This document shows positions 51,150-60,806 of a stretch of DNA of 64,000 bases, one piece after another; position 1 is the first letter of the stretch; each line of letters begins with the position of its first letter. Both the position numbers and the translations under genes were made by a program. Location: assembly GCF_013407925.2 (NCBI RefSeq), contig NZ_CP060201.1, positions 992,001 through 1,056,000 on the forward strand. Reading direction: 5' to 3'. Under the pieces are notes generated by a model. That model was not told where the DNA came from and ran no database searches. It saw nothing but the letters and a program-made list of their open reading frames with translations. This stretch comes from Pseudomonas protegens. Its GTDB lineage: Bacteria; Pseudomonadota; Gammaproteobacteria; Pseudomonadales; Pseudomonadaceae.

Positions 51150-51971
51150 TTACTGGGCCGGAACCCGGATCTTGTACACATTAGGGGCAACACGGACCCA
51201 CTGATCACTGACCAGCGGATAGACCTTGGTCCGCGCCGACAAGCGCAGCAATTGCGAGTTGATGGTGGCCAGGGTCTTGAGGTTGCCATCACGGGTATAG
51301 CTCAGCATGTTGTCCCGCAGATTGATGATGGTGTTCCAGGTGTCCGTGTTTTTGATGATGTATTGGGCGTTACGCTCGAACGCCTCACCCGGGTCATCAT
51401 TGCGACCGTTTGGCCCAAGGAACAGGTTCCACGGCATCCAGGTGTAGAAGCCATGGAAGGTGTCCCAGCCCAGCGGCCGTGGCGGCACGCCGGCGTTGGC
51501 CCGCACCACGCCCCGGCCGATCTCTTCAAGCAGGGTCGTGGCCTGGTCGTAGTCGGCCTGTACCGCCGGGGTGACGTTGACCTGGTTGTCCCGCCCATAG
51601 CTGAGCAAGCGCCCGCCAAAGCCGTCCCAGAACCCTTTCAGCTCCTTGAGATGCCCACGCTGCACCACGGACATGTAGAAATCCCGCAGCTGGTTGTAGG
51701 CAATGATGTGATGGCGACTGACCGGTACGGTGTACGCCGCTCCGGCACCGGAAGCCGTGAGATCGGCGTTGTAGTTGTTCGACGGTGGATAGGGTGAACC
51801 GGCACGGGCGTCCATGCTCAGGTTGTAGTTGCCGTCGGGATTGGGCACGGCGTAGCTGGCGCTGGCCCACAGGCCGAGCACGACCAACAGGGCTGCGAGC
51901 AGCCCTGCCTGGAAACGTCTCAGCGATGCACCAGTGCTGTCGAGCAGGCTTGAACGGGGTGTTTTGTGCAT
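51150..51971 (-). CDS. Secreted protein with RHHII motif, possible His-metal nuclease-like fold
   Basis: A 273-residue protein with an extended signal peptide (about 1-41, cleavage after ASYA). The mature part has RHHII (86-90) followed by YNQLRDFY, and later FHGFYTWMPWN (172-182) and LGPNGRNDDPGEAFE (185-199). The His-His plus later conserved Asn/Gly/Asp layout recalls xHH families of the HNH/endonuclease VII superfamily found in secreted toxins, but I cannot confirm the fold, and no immunity gene is adjacent. AAGGAG lies 6 bases before ATG 51971, so the start is firm. It is monocistronic. The identity is open. Confidence 0.75.
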   Translation of the reverse strand: MHKTPRSSLLDSTGASLRRFQAGLLAALLVVLGLWASASYAVPNPDGNYNLSMDARAGSPYPPSNNYNADLTASGAGAAYTVPVSRHHIIAYNQLRDFYMSVVQRGHLKELKGFWDGFGGRLLSYGRDNQVNVTPAVQADYDQATTLLEEIGRGVVRANAGVPPRPLGWDTFHGFYTWMPWNLFLGPNGRNDDPGEAFERNAQYIIKNTDTWNTIINLRDNMLSYTRDGNLKTLATINSQLLRLSARTKVYPLVSDQWVRVAPNVYKIRVPAQ

Positions 51972-52088
51972 GATTCTCTCCTTGAGAAATGACCGGCTTG
52001 CCGGTGCAGTCTAAGGAGCAGGCCCCTGCAGATTTAACCGGGAATCGATTCCGCGCCCGCCCTGGCGAGCACTGCAAAACCGGAAAAA

Positions 52089-52913
52089 TCAGGACCCAAG
52101 CAATTGTCCGAGCGCCCGCCGCAGTTCGGGAGGGTTGGGCAGGCGCAAGGCGAACTCGTCCTGCAGCAGGCGCATCAATTCCCCGGCCTCGGTGATCTCC
52201 CGTCGCTCGCTGGGCTGCCCCATGCGATGCAGGGCGTAGCTGCCGTTGTTCAGCGTGCGGCGCACTCCAGGCCCTATCAGCGCGACTTTCAGTTGACCGA
52301 GGAAGGGCGAATCCGGGTGGGTGGAGACGTACCAGTTGCCCATCTCGTAATCCACATCGCCCTGCACCTGCAGATCGAAGACATAGAGAGCCCGCCATTG
52401 CTCCGCGACCTTGGCGCGCAGGGTGTAGCTGCCCTCGCGCCGGGTGATGCGATAGTGCTCATGGGGCGTGGCCTGCTCTTCTTCGGTGTCCAGCAGCAAG
52501 GGCGTGGTGGGCACCATGCCGCCAAAGCCGACGTCGGCGATGTAGCGTTGCCCATCCAGATGCACCAGGGTCAGCCGATGGCTGCGAGCGGTGAGCGCAT
52601 CCTCCGGCCCTCCCATCACCACCCGCCCGGTGATGCCCCGGGCCTCGTAGCCCAGGTGTTGCAGCAAGGCCAGGAAACTCTGGTTGAGCTCGTAGCAGTA
52701 GCCGCCGCGCCCCTCGTGGAGAATCTTGCGCTCCACGGATGCCAGGTCGATGGGCACCGGCACCCGCAACAGGGTCGACAGGCTTTCGAAGGCAAAACGA
52801 CAGACATGACGCCATTGCAACTCCCGCAGGTTTTCCAGGGTCGGCGCTGGCGCGCGCGGGTAACCGAGTTGCTGCAGGTACAGGTCAAAGTCCATCAGGT
52901 GCGGCTGGCTCAT
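52089..52913 (-). CDS. nat: Arylamine N-acetyltransferase
   Basis: A 274-residue NAT enzyme with the full Cys-His-Asp triad: Cys73 in RGGYCYELN, His112 in SHRLTLVHL and Asp127 in IADVGFGG. It transfers acetyl from acetyl-CoA to aromatic amines and hydrazines; some relatives act in antibiotic assembly. ATG 52913 is chosen because AAGGA lies 7 bases upstream. It stands alone. Confidence 0.95.
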   Translation of the reverse strand: MSQPHLMDFDLYLQQLGYPRAPAPTLENLRELQWRHVCRFAFESLSTLLRVPVPIDLASVERKILHEGRGGYCYELNQSFLALLQHLGYEARGITGRVVMGGPEDALTARSHRLTLVHLDGQRYIADVGFGGMVPTTPLLLDTEEEQATPHEHYRITRREGSYTLRAKVAEQWRALYVFDLQVQGDVDYEMGNWYVSTHPDSPFLGQLKVALIGPGVRRTLNNGSYALHRMGQPSERREITEAGELMRLLQDEFALRLPNPPELRRALGQLLGS

Positions 52914-53363
52914 GCACAAATCCTTGAAATGAGGGTCGCCCAGGGTCGCAACCGACCCTGGCGGGTCGGCGCTATGTATAAGCCAGAAGCAGGGAATCCC
53001 GACAATAAATTCGATTGATATGTTTTATTGCCTTGCCCCTGGATTGCCCCTTGCCAAGCGCCAGGGACGACTCTGTAATAGTCCCCCTTCGAGTGGCAGC
53101 GTCGCTTCGGCAACGTCGAGGCCCAGCGCTTGGTGCGGGGCCATGCCCTTGCACATACGGCCCGGGGGCGGGTGCAGTGCATCACCGGTGAAATCTCGCG
53201 CTGCGATCCTGCGTCCCGGGCACGACAGCAAGGCATCATGCCCGATGGGCGCCCGCGTAAGTACGTGCGCTCTTGCATCATCGACGACGATCCGCCAGCA
53301 CCTGCAACACTGTGTCAGCCGATCCTGAACCTTCAAACCAGCCCCCTTTACAAGGATGTAGCC
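52914..53363. other. Intergenic region between divergent nat and GNAT genes
   Basis: About 450 bases with promoters for both neighbours. Open frames on each strand are GC-rich shadows without recognisable features. I call no gene. Confidence 0.5.
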
Positions 53364-53837
53364 ATGCCGGTCGATTTCACCCTACGTCACGCTGAGCGCG
53401 GGGATGCGCTGTGCATCAGCGGCCTGGCCACCCAGGTCTTTCTCGACACCTACGCCACCGATGGCATGCGCAGCGACCTGGCACAGGAGGCCCTGAGCGT
53501 CTACGCCCCGGAGCAGTTCCGCCAGCGCCTCGAAGATCGCGCCAGGAGCCTCTGGCTGGCTGAACGCAACGGGCACCTGCTGGGGTTCGCGGAATTCAGC
53601 CGCCAGGCCCGCCCGCCGCTCCCGGAGTTATCCGATGCCGTGGAACTGGTGCGCCTGTACGTGCAGCGTCACGCGCACCGGCAAGGCGTTGGCCAGGCGC
53701 TTCTGCAACAGGTGGAAAGCCGGGTGGAAAACAGCGATACCCCGTGCCTGTGGCTCGCCGTGTGGTCTGAGAACCACCGGGCACAGGCCTTTTATCAAGC
53801 CCAGGGATATGCCTGCATCGGCCACACCGCGTATTAA
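53364..53837 (+). CDS. GNAT-family N-acetyltransferase, C-terminus apparently cut by an in-frame stop
   Basis: A 157-residue GNAT protein with the acetyl-CoA-binding RHAHRQGVGQALL loop (motif A) and WSENHRAQAFYQAQGY (motif B). AAGGA lies 7 bases before ATG 53364. The frame stops at TAA 53835-53837, but in the same frame a further 15 codons read FAGNAYANQVFCKRW before TAG 53883-53885, which looks like a natural GNAT C-terminal strand. One base change (for example GAA to TAA) would explain it. The core domain is intact, so activity may survive. Confidence 0.82.
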   Translation: MPVDFTLRHAERGDALCISGLATQVFLDTYATDGMRSDLAQEALSVYAPEQFRQRLEDRARSLWLAERNGHLLGFAEFSRQARPPLPELSDAVELVRLYVQRHAHRQGVGQALLQQVESRVENSDTPCLWLAVWSENHRAQAFYQAQGYACIGHTAY

Positions 53838-53889
53838 TTTGCCGGCAACGCCTACGCCAATCAGGTGTTCTGCAAGCGTTGGTAGCACC

Positions 53890-55503
53890 TCAACGATCGG
53901 AGCGCTGCAAGGGCTCCCCGGCGCGCGCCCCTGGCAATGCCATGACACGGTTGCGGCCCATGGCCTTGGCCTGATAGAGCGCCTCGTCCGCGCGCTCGAT
54001 AAACATCTCGATACTGTCGCGCCCGGTGGGCACGAAGGCATAACAGCCCAGGCTGACCGTCACGCATCCCACCGGGGACCCGGAGTGGGCAATGTTGCGC
54101 TGCATGACACTGCAGCGAATCTGTTCGGCCATGGCCAGCGCGCCATGGATATCGGTATCAGGCAGCAACACCGCGAACTCTTCGCCGCCATAGCGCACCG
54201 CCAGATCGGCCTTGCGCTGGCAACAGCCCTTCAGGGCCTGGGCCACCTCCGTCAGGCAGTGATCGCCCGCCACATGGCCATAGGTATCGTTGTAGCGCTT
54301 GAAGTAATCGATATCGACCATGATCAGGCTCAACGGGCTGTGTTGCCGGGCACCACGACCAAATTCGATCATCAGGGAACGCTCGAACAAACGCCGATTG
54401 GCCAGGCCGGTGAGGCTGTCATGGGTGGCGATCACCTCCAGCGCCTCCTGGGCGTTGCGCAGGTCCGTCTCGATCCGTTCGTTGTTGCGCACCTGACTGA
54501 CGAACACCCAACCGAACAGCCCCACCCCCAACAGCACCAGAGCGACGATGGCCGAGGATTGATAGGCCGAGGCGTACCAGCCCTTGAGAATCGAATCCTT
54601 GGAGTTTGCCGCGGCCACCACCAGCGGGTAGGCCTGCAACTGGCGATAGCCATACAGGCGTGTCACCCCATCCACGATCGAGGTGATCATGGCATTGCCG
54701 GCAGTGGCCTCGGGCAGGTACTTGCTGAAGATCTCGCCCCGGGCCAGGGACGCACCGATCTGCCGCTCCTCGAATGGCCGCCGCGCGATCAGGGTGCCAT
54801 CGGACAGGGCCAGGAACATCGCGCCCCGCTCATCGATATTGAAGCTTTTGAAGAACTGATCGAAATACGCCAGCTTGATACCGGCCATCAGCACGCCCTG
54901 GAAATGGCCATCCTGGTCATTGATCCGGCGCGAGATGGGGATGATCCATTCACCGTTGGCGCGACTGCGAATCGCCGGGCTGATATGGGCTTGCAGCGAG
55001 GCGTTCTGCTGGTGAAAGCGGAAGTAGTCGCGATCGGCAACATCCTTGCCGTGGGGCGAATCGTTGAACGAACTGACCACCCACTGGCCTTGCTTGTCGT
55101 AGAGAAACACCCCGCTCAACTGGCTCAGGGCCTGCACCCGCCGGGCAAAGATCTGCTGCAGGCGCGGGCGCTGCCGTGGCCCGTCCCCCAGAGCCTGGAT
55201 CCACTCGGACAGGCTCATCAACACCAGGTCGGCCTCCATGAAGGTGTCCTCGGCCTGCTGGGCAATGGCCCGGGTCAGGTTGGTGGAGTTGACCTCAGCC
55301 TGAGCCAGGTCATGACGCCAGGACTGCTCCAACTGCAGATACAGCAAACCGCACAGGCACAGGAATACCGTGGCAATGAAGGCCACCGCGGCCTTGAGCA
55401 GCGGCAGGCGCTTGAGGTTGCCGCCGGGGGCATGCTGAGGATCGTAGATGGGGACAGGCAATAGGGTCTTCCTGACGGGAAAGGCCTGGGCAACAAGGCG
55501 CAT
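53890..55503 (-). CDS. Membrane diguanylate cyclase with periplasmic sensor
   Basis: A protein of about 537 residues: membrane helix (about 37-57), a periplasmic dCACHE-like sensor (about 60-310), a second helix (about 325-345), then a GGDEF domain (about 370-535) with active-type YGGEEF and an I-site RKAD five residues before it. It should make c-di-GMP under an extracellular signal, with product inhibition. The start is uncertain: ATG 55503 has AGGGG directly abutting it, while TTG 55461 has AGGA at 7 bases and may be the real start. It is monocistronic. Confidence 0.9.
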   Translation of the reverse strand: MRLVAQAFPVRKTLLPVPIYDPQHAPGGNLKRLPLLKAAVAFIATVFLCLCGLLYLQLEQSWRHDLAQAEVNSTNLTRAIAQQAEDTFMEADLVLMSLSEWIQALGDGPRQRPRLQQIFARRVQALSQLSGVFLYDKQGQWVVSSFNDSPHGKDVADRDYFRFHQQNASLQAHISPAIRSRANGEWIIPISRRINDQDGHFQGVLMAGIKLAYFDQFFKSFNIDERGAMFLALSDGTLIARRPFEERQIGASLARGEIFSKYLPEATAGNAMITSIVDGVTRLYGYRQLQAYPLVVAAANSKDSILKGWYASAYQSSAIVALVLLGVGLFGWVFVSQVRNNERIETDLRNAQEALEVIATHDSLTGLANRRLFERSLMIEFGRGARQHSPLSLIMVDIDYFKRYNDTYGHVAGDHCLTEVAQALKGCCQRKADLAVRYGGEEFAVLLPDTDIHGALAMAEQIRCSVMQRNIAHSGSPVGCVTVSLGCYAFVPTGRDSIEMFIERADEALYQAKAMGRNRVMALPGARAGEPLQRSDR

Positions 55504-56362
55504 CCCCTGGTTGTTTTCGAGACTGGCGCAACGGCCAGCACCCTGCGAAGCATCATTTCCGTGACGTTTGAACACCGGCACGGCGCCCACGCAAGTGCAC
55601 ATGGCCTGCCCCACGCTGGGGTTATCGGCCGCAAAGGGCGATGCCTGAAGCGCGCACCGTCGACTGCCACAACATTCGGCAATCCGCCAAGACAGGACCG
55701 CCCTCCGCGCCCGATCCGCCCCAAAGCCCCCTGAACGCGCGAAACCGGGTATCGGGCAACGGCGGCGACGGTGCTCGGGCAACAGTGTACAGAGCCCGGC
55801 CAGCAGCCATTTTTTTGGGGGGCCGCAAAACCTGATAGCAACCCAGCACCCACCAGCGCCGAATGTCTGCAGAAGAGCGTGGCCGCAAGCAAGGCGATAA
55901 ATACACAACTGCTCTTCAATGGCATTACCAACGAACGCATGCCTGAACAGCTAGTACCAACCATCGTCAACGAAGCGTCCCATGTCGTTACAGGCTGGCT
56001 GAAGAAAAGGTGATAGCCCAATACATGCTCAAAATACCTGAAGTCCAGCCATGGCTTGGATGGTCTGGTGAAATGGCGCCTGGTGATGAGATAGCAAGCA
56101 ACCACAATCTACTTGCTGAGCCGCCTGTGCGCCCCCGACACAAAAACCTCAACGGCCGTTTTACGGGCGAAGGTCTGAGTCTCTTGGTAAACTCGCGCCC
56201 ATTAAAAATCACACATGTCTGTGCCGAATAGCCGGTGCGGCCATCGGTGCGTTGGCGCCCTGATCATGGCAATCGCCTCGTGATACAAGCGTACCGCTTG
56301 AACCAACGCCCTTCAGAAAACGCCGGTTTACCCCAAAACACGCCTTAAACACGTAGAGCAAA
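55504..56362. other. Unassigned 860-base region upstream of dusA
   Basis: Open frames of 73-80 codons (55771-56013, 56010-56231 on plus) and longer minus-strand frames exist, but none has recognisable features or a good ribosome site. GC drops from about 55850 on. I call no gene. Confidence 0.5.
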
Positions 56363-57373
56363 ATGGTCCAGAATTCAGCTACAACTCCAGTAAACTCAAG
56401 CCCTACGCTGTCCCGGCGGTTTAGTGTTGCCCCCATGATGGATTGGACTGACCGCCACTGCCGCTACTTCTTGCGCCTGCTATCCAAACACACCCTGCTC
56501 TATACCGAAATGGTCACTACCGGTGCGTTGCTCAATGGTGATCACGAGCGTTTTCTGCGCTATCACCAGAGCGAGCATCCGCTGGCGCTGCAATTGGGCG
56601 GCAGTACTCCGGCAGATCTGGCGGCCTGTGCACGAATGGCTCAGGAACATGGCTATGACGAGGTCAACTTGAATGTCGGCTGCCCTAGCGATCGGGTGCA
56701 GAACAATATGATCGGCGCCTGCCTGATGGGGCACCCGGCACTGGTGGCCGATTGTGTGAAGGCCATGCGCGATGCCGTGTCGATTCCAGTGACGGTCAAA
56801 CATCGGATCGGCATCAACGGCCGTGACAGTTATGCCGAGCTGTGTGATTTCGTCGGGCAGGTCCATGAGGCCGGTTGCACCAGTTTTACCGTGCATGCAC
56901 GCATTGCGATTCTTGAGGGGCTGTCGCCCAAGGAGAATCGGGATATTCCGCCACTGCGCTACGACGTGGCCGCGCAATTGAAAGCCGACTTCCCGCACCT
57001 GGAGGTGATCCTCAACGGTGGCATCAAGACGCTGGAGGCCTGCCATGAGCATCTCCAGACCTTTGACGGGGTGATGTTGGGGCGTGAGGCCTATCACAAC
57101 CCCTACCTGCTGGCCCAAGTGGACCAGCAATTGTTCGGCAGTGGCGCGCCGGTGATTTCCCGTGCCGAGGCGCTGGCGCAATTGCGGCCCTATATCGCCG
57201 AGCATCTGGCAAGCGGCGGCGCCATGCATCACATCACTCGCCATGTACTGGGACTGGGGACCGGCTTCCCCGGAGCACGCAAGTTCCGCCAGTTGTTGTC
57301 GGTGGATATTCACAAGACCCAGGACCCATTGGGCCTGCTGGATCAGGCTGGGCAACTGCTTGAAGGACGCTAA
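56363..57373 (+). CDS. dusA: tRNA-dihydrouridine(20/20a) synthase
   Basis: A 336-residue FMN-dependent Dus enzyme reducing U20/U20a in tRNA. APMMDWTDRHCR near residue 23 is the DusA signature, and the catalytic Cys is in LNVGCPSDRVQ; the FMN phosphate site is in VMLGREAYHNP. It complements dusC elsewhere in the window. The start is taken at ATG 56363; the ribosome site is weak. Confidence 0.96.
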   Translation: MVQNSATTPVNSSPTLSRRFSVAPMMDWTDRHCRYFLRLLSKHTLLYTEMVTTGALLNGDHERFLRYHQSEHPLALQLGGSTPADLAACARMAQEHGYDEVNLNVGCPSDRVQNNMIGACLMGHPALVADCVKAMRDAVSIPVTVKHRIGINGRDSYAELCDFVGQVHEAGCTSFTVHARIAILEGLSPKENRDIPPLRYDVAAQLKADFPHLEVILNGGIKTLEACHEHLQTFDGVMLGREAYHNPYLLAQVDQQLFGSGAPVISRAEALAQLRPYIAEHLASGGAMHHITRHVLGLGTGFPGARKFRQLLSVDIHKTQDPLGLLDQAGQLLEGR

Positions 57374-57551
57374 GCGTCAACCGGATTGAACCTGATGCGG
57401 CTTTAGATATCTGAATAACCTGAAATCTGTCCCCGCATTCAGACAGCTGTTTTCAGGTCACCGCCCCCGGTGCCGCCGTAAGCCTTTCGCGCCCTTGAGC
57501 GCCTGCCAGCGCTCGGGTAATGTCATCAGACCCATAGGACAGAGCACGCTC

Positions 57552-58478
57552 ATGACTTCCAAGCTGGAACAACTGAAGAAAATCACCACCGTGGTGGCCG
57601 ATACCGGCGACTTCGAGGCCATTGCCCGGGTCAAACCGGTGGACGCCACGACCAACCCCTCGCTGCTGCTCAAGGCCGCGGCCATTCCCGGCTATGCCGA
57701 TCTGCTGAACGCCTGCGTCAGCGATTGCAAAGGCGATGTCGGCCTGGCCAGCGATCGCTTTGGCGTGGCGGTCGGTCAAGAGATCCTCAAGGTCATTCCC
57801 GGCCGCATTTCCACCGAAGTGGACGCACGTCTGTCGTTCGATACCGAGGCCATGCTCAAGCGTGCCCATCGCCTGATCGAGCTCTATGAAAAGGCCGGCG
57901 TGGGTCGCGACCGGGTACTGATCAAGATTGCCTCCACCTGGGAAGGCATCCGTGCCGCCGAACAACTGGAGCGCGAAGGCATCCAGACCAACCTGACCTT
58001 GCTGTTCTCCTTCGCCCAGGCCGTTGCTTGCGCCGAAGCCGGTGTATTCCTGATTTCGCCATTCGTGGGACGAATCTACGACTGGTACAAGAAAGCCACC
58101 GGCAACGATTACGTCGGCGCCGACGACCCGGGCGTGCAGTCGGTTACCCGCATCTACAACTACTACAAGGCCAATGACTACAAGACCGTGGTCATGGGCG
58201 CCAGCTTCCGCAATCTGAACCAGATCGAGCAACTGGCTGGCTGCGATCGCCTGACCATCAGTCCGGACCTGATCGAAAAACTGGCCGCCGACACCGGCAA
58301 GCTGGAGCGCAAGCTGAGTCCGGGCAAAACCGGCGAGGCCCGCCAGAGCCTGAACGAAGCGCAGTTCCGCTGGGCTTCCAACGAAGACGCCATGGCCACC
58401 GAAAAGCTGGCCGAGGGCATTCGCCAGTTCGCCCGCGACCAGGAAAAGCTCGAAGCCCTGCTGGCTGCCAAGTTCTGA
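57552..58478 (+). CDS. tal: Transaldolase
   Basis: A 308-residue transaldolase B-type barrel moving a dihydroxyacetone unit between sugars in the pentose phosphate pathway. The Schiff-base lysine is Lys125 in [20 protein letters not shown] (31-39) and the acid/base Asp17 are conserved. ATG 57552 is the family start. It is convergent with rssC across a strong bidirectional terminator. Confidence 0.97.
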   Translation: MTSKLEQLKKITTVVADTGDFEAIARVKPVDATTNPSLLLKAAAIPGYADLLNACVSDCKGDVGLASDRFGVAVGQEILKVIPGRISTEVDARLSFDTEAMLKRAHRLIELYEKAGVGRDRVLIKIASTWEGIRAAEQLEREGIQTNLTLLFSFAQAVACAEAGVFLISPFVGRIYDWYKKATGNDYVGADDPGVQSVTRIYNYYKANDYKTVVMGASFRNLNQIEQLAGCDRLTISPDLIEKLAADTGKLERKLSPGKTGEARQSLNEAQFRWASNEDAMATEKLAEGIRQFARDQEKLEALLAAKF

Positions 58479-58494
58479 TAGCTGCGCGGCAATG

Positions 58495-58530
58495 CAAAAA
58501 GGGCGAACCCTCACAGGTTCGCCCTTTTTG
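58495..58530. terminator. Bidirectional terminator between tal and rssC
   Basis: Stem CAAAAAGGGCGAACC (58495-58509) with GGTTCGCCCTTTTTG (58516-58530): 15 perfect base pairs, T-rich on both strands. Confidence 0.95.
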
Positions 58531-58552
58531 CATGCGCAAGCGCCTCAGTCGA

Positions 58553-59035
58553 TCAATGACGCTCCAGAGCGTTCACCAGGTCATGGAAGGCTTCGCGATT
58601 GGAGTCATTGAGCCCCATGAGGATCTTGTGCGCCTCCAGGACCTTGATCCGCACCACTTCCTCGGATTGATCCTGGGACGGCAAGTCGGTCAGGCATTCC
58701 GGGCAAGGTATCGGACGATCGACGATGTTGAACACCTGATCGAAGCCCATGGACTGCAACAGCCGGGTGATGTCTTCGTGGGTGGTGACGACAGTGGGCA
58801 ACAGACCGACTTTTTGCCGTGACAGGATCGACAACTTGGCCAACAGGCCCAGGGTGGTGCTGTCGATGCTACGGGTTTCGGTCAGATCGATGACGATCGC
58901 CGAAAAATTCAGCGCAGTGAAAATTCGCTCAATAGTTGCATCCAGCGCCGAACACAAGGTCAGGCGCACTTCACCGATGAACTTCAGGACGAAGGTGCCA
59001 TCCTGCTCGGCGAACTGGATTCTACCGGTACTCAT
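58553..59035 (-). CDS. rssC: STAS-domain anti-sigma factor antagonist (RssC-like)
   Basis: A 160-residue protein with an N-terminal STAS domain (about 5-100) and a C-terminal tail of about 55 residues containing CPEC. The switch Ser should lie in RSIDSTTLG (55-63), as in SpoIIAA/RsbV proteins. Its phosphorylation by a kinase and removal by the PP2C domain of RssB would set partner binding. Its ATG overlaps the rssB stop (TAATG), so the two are co-translated. The name follows the tal-rssC-rssB order of P. aeruginosa PA2796-PA2798. Confidence 0.82.
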   Translation of the reverse strand: MSTGRIQFAEQDGTFVLKFIGEVRLTLCSALDATIERIFTALNFSAIVIDLTETRSIDSTTLGLLAKLSILSRQKVGLLPTVVTTHEDITRLLQSMGFDQVFNIVDRPIPCPECLTDLPSQDQSEEVVRIKVLEAHKILMGLNDSNREAFHDLVNALERH

Positions 59036-60216
59036 TAAAGGTTCCTGCTCAACACTAACAGGGCGATATCATCCGGCATCTCCCCTAGCGTGGCCAATCC
59101 AAAAACTTGCCGCAGGCCATCCAGGCTGCCGCCCGCTGCTCTCACCCGTTCAGGCAAGGCCGCTTCTTTTTCTTTGAGTGTAGGCTCGGACAAAAGGTCC
59201 AGGATCCCGTCGGACATCAGCGTCAGGCTGAACACCGGCGGCAACTCCAGAATATGGTCCTCATAGGTCGCCTCGTTGAACAGGCCCACCGGCAAACCAC
59301 GCCCTTCCAGGTAACGCACACTGTCCGGGGTGTACAACACCGGCAACGGCAAATGCCCGCCAATGCTATAGGTCAACAAACCAGTCTCCTCGTCGATGAC
59401 TCCACCGACCATCGTGACGTGTTTGCCCAGCTTACAGCTGATCAGGCCACGGTTGATATGGCCCAGTACTTCCGAAGGCTTGAATTCCGGCAAGGTGCCA
59501 TTGCGCTTGGATTCGAACAACAGCCGAGTGGTCATGAACTTCAACAGCACGGTGACAAAGGCTGATGAGGCGCCATGGCCAGAAACGTCCGCCAGGTAGA
59601 AGGCAACCCGACGCTCATCGACACGGAAGTAGTCGACGAAATCTCCCGACAGGTACAGCGATGGGATGATCTGGTGCGCAAAGTTGAATTCGTCGATCGA
59701 CCAGGGACTGGTGGGCAGCATGTTCATCTGCACTTGGCGACCGGCATTCTGGTCTTCCTGAAGCAAATTGAGGCTTGCTTCAAGTTCGCGATTAGCGGCT
59801 TCGAGCTTTTCCCGATAACGCTGGTTTTCCAGGAGCAGGCGCGCTCGATCAAGGGCCCGGCGCACAGAGTGCTCGAGCACGGCCAGATCTTCCAGCGGCT
59901 TGATCAGGTAGTCAGCCGCCCCCAGGCGAAGGGCTTCGACTGCATCGTTCATCACGCCCGCACCCGACACCACAATCACCGGGGTTTGCGGCGACTGCTC
60001 GGTTACTTGACGGATCAGCTCGAGACCGCCCATCTGCGGCATGCGCAGATCGCAGATCACCAGATCGGGATGGTCGTGCTGGAATACCTGAAGACCCTGC
60101 TGGCCGTTAGCAGCCTGCAGTACGCTGAAGCCACTGTCTTCCAAATAGGCCGCGAGACTTGCGCGTACTACTTCGTCGTCATCGATTATCAGCAGCGTGG
60201 CACTGGTTTTTTGCAT
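59035..60216 (-). CDS. rssB: Response regulator with PP2C phosphatase output (RssB-like)
   Basis: A 393-residue protein: receiver domain (about 8-125) with phospho-acceptor Asp56 in VICDLRMP, a coiled-coil linker (about 135-175), and a PP2C/SpoIIE phosphatase domain (about 180-393) with SGDFVDYF, ADVSGHG and DDIAL metal sites. RssB family members regulate RpoS through an anti-sigma antagonist partner (RssC). There is no C-terminal kinase domain, unlike HsbR, so the kinase for RssC must be elsewhere. ATG 60216 starts just before the receiver; the ribosome site is weak. Confidence 0.85.
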   Translation of the reverse strand: MQKTSATLLIIDDDEVVRASLAAYLEDSGFSVLQAANGQQGLQVFQHDHPDLVICDLRMPQMGGLELIRQVTEQSPQTPVIVVSGAGVMNDAVEALRLGAADYLIKPLEDLAVLEHSVRRALDRARLLLENQRYREKLEAANRELEASLNLLQEDQNAGRQVQMNMLPTSPWSIDEFNFAHQIIPSLYLSGDFVDYFRVDERRVAFYLADVSGHGASSAFVTVLLKFMTTRLLFESKRNGTLPEFKPSEVLGHINRGLISCKLGKHVTMVGGVIDEETGLLTYSIGGHLPLPVLYTPDSVRYLEGRGLPVGLFNEATYEDHILELPPVFSLTLMSDGILDLLSEPTLKEKEAALPERVRAAGGSLDGLRQVFGLATLGEMPDDIALLVLSRNL

Positions 60217-60492
60217 GTGGGCAAACGGCGCCAGAATTAGGTTGGCGTAGCTGGCTTGGCTCGGGGCCTGGCGCACGCTACTGGATTCGCTTTCTAGCCA
60301 CTCTGGAAGTGGAGCCAGGACCTTCAGCCCTGCACGCCCGCCTATCAGAGGTGCCCTTCTAAGGCGCAGACGGTACTCCCATCCGCGGGGCGTTTCAAGC
60401 TCATGCCGATGGTCGCCTGACGTCTTTACATCGCAAATCACCGGGAGTTATAAAAACCGCTAAAACCGCAACTCAATCGCAGGATGGAACCC

Positions 60493-60792
60493 ATGAATCA
60501 AAACCAGCGTGACTACAGTGAAAAGCGCGATTACATCCGGATGCGGGTGGATGCCGAGGTCACGCTAATCCACCAGGGACAGGTGATTGAAGCGGTCTGT
60601 ATCGACCTTTCCAGCAGCGGCATGCAGGTTCAGGCGCCCCGCTCGTTCCAGGTCGGTGATCGCCTGAGCGTGCGCATCGACTCCGACCATGCAGCCTTGA
60701 AAGGGCTGGAAGCAGAGACTGAAGTGGTCTGGATCAATGGGCTGGAGGGAGGCGGTCAGAAACTTGGGCTTACAATCCTTAAAATGAAGTAA
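60493..60792 (+). CDS. PilZ-domain protein
   Basis: A 99-residue single PilZ domain with the c-di-GMP-binding pieces: an Arg-rich KRDYIRMRVD at the N-terminus and DLSSSGMQV downstream (the D/NxSxxG motif). It likely binds c-di-GMP and acts through a partner protein. ATG 60493 is chosen because AGGA lies 8 bases upstream; ATG 60484 abuts it. It is divergent from rssB, and several c-di-GMP enzymes lie in the window. Confidence 0.9.
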   Translation: MNQNQRDYSEKRDYIRMRVDAEVTLIHQGQVIEAVCIDLSSSGMQVQAPRSFQVGDRLSVRIDSDHAALKGLEAETEVVWINGLEGGGQKLGLTILKMK

Positions 60793-60806
60793 AAATCTCC
60801 CCCATG

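Noticed and set aside
51150..51971. Tyrosinase-like copper enzyme from the His-His motif
   Set aside because: The six-His copper pattern of tyrosinases is absent; only one His pair and a few single His are present.
59035..60216. HsbR assignment for the response regulator-phosphatase
   Set aside because: The HsbR type carries an extra C-terminal kinase domain, absent here, and the tal neighbour fits the RssB locus.
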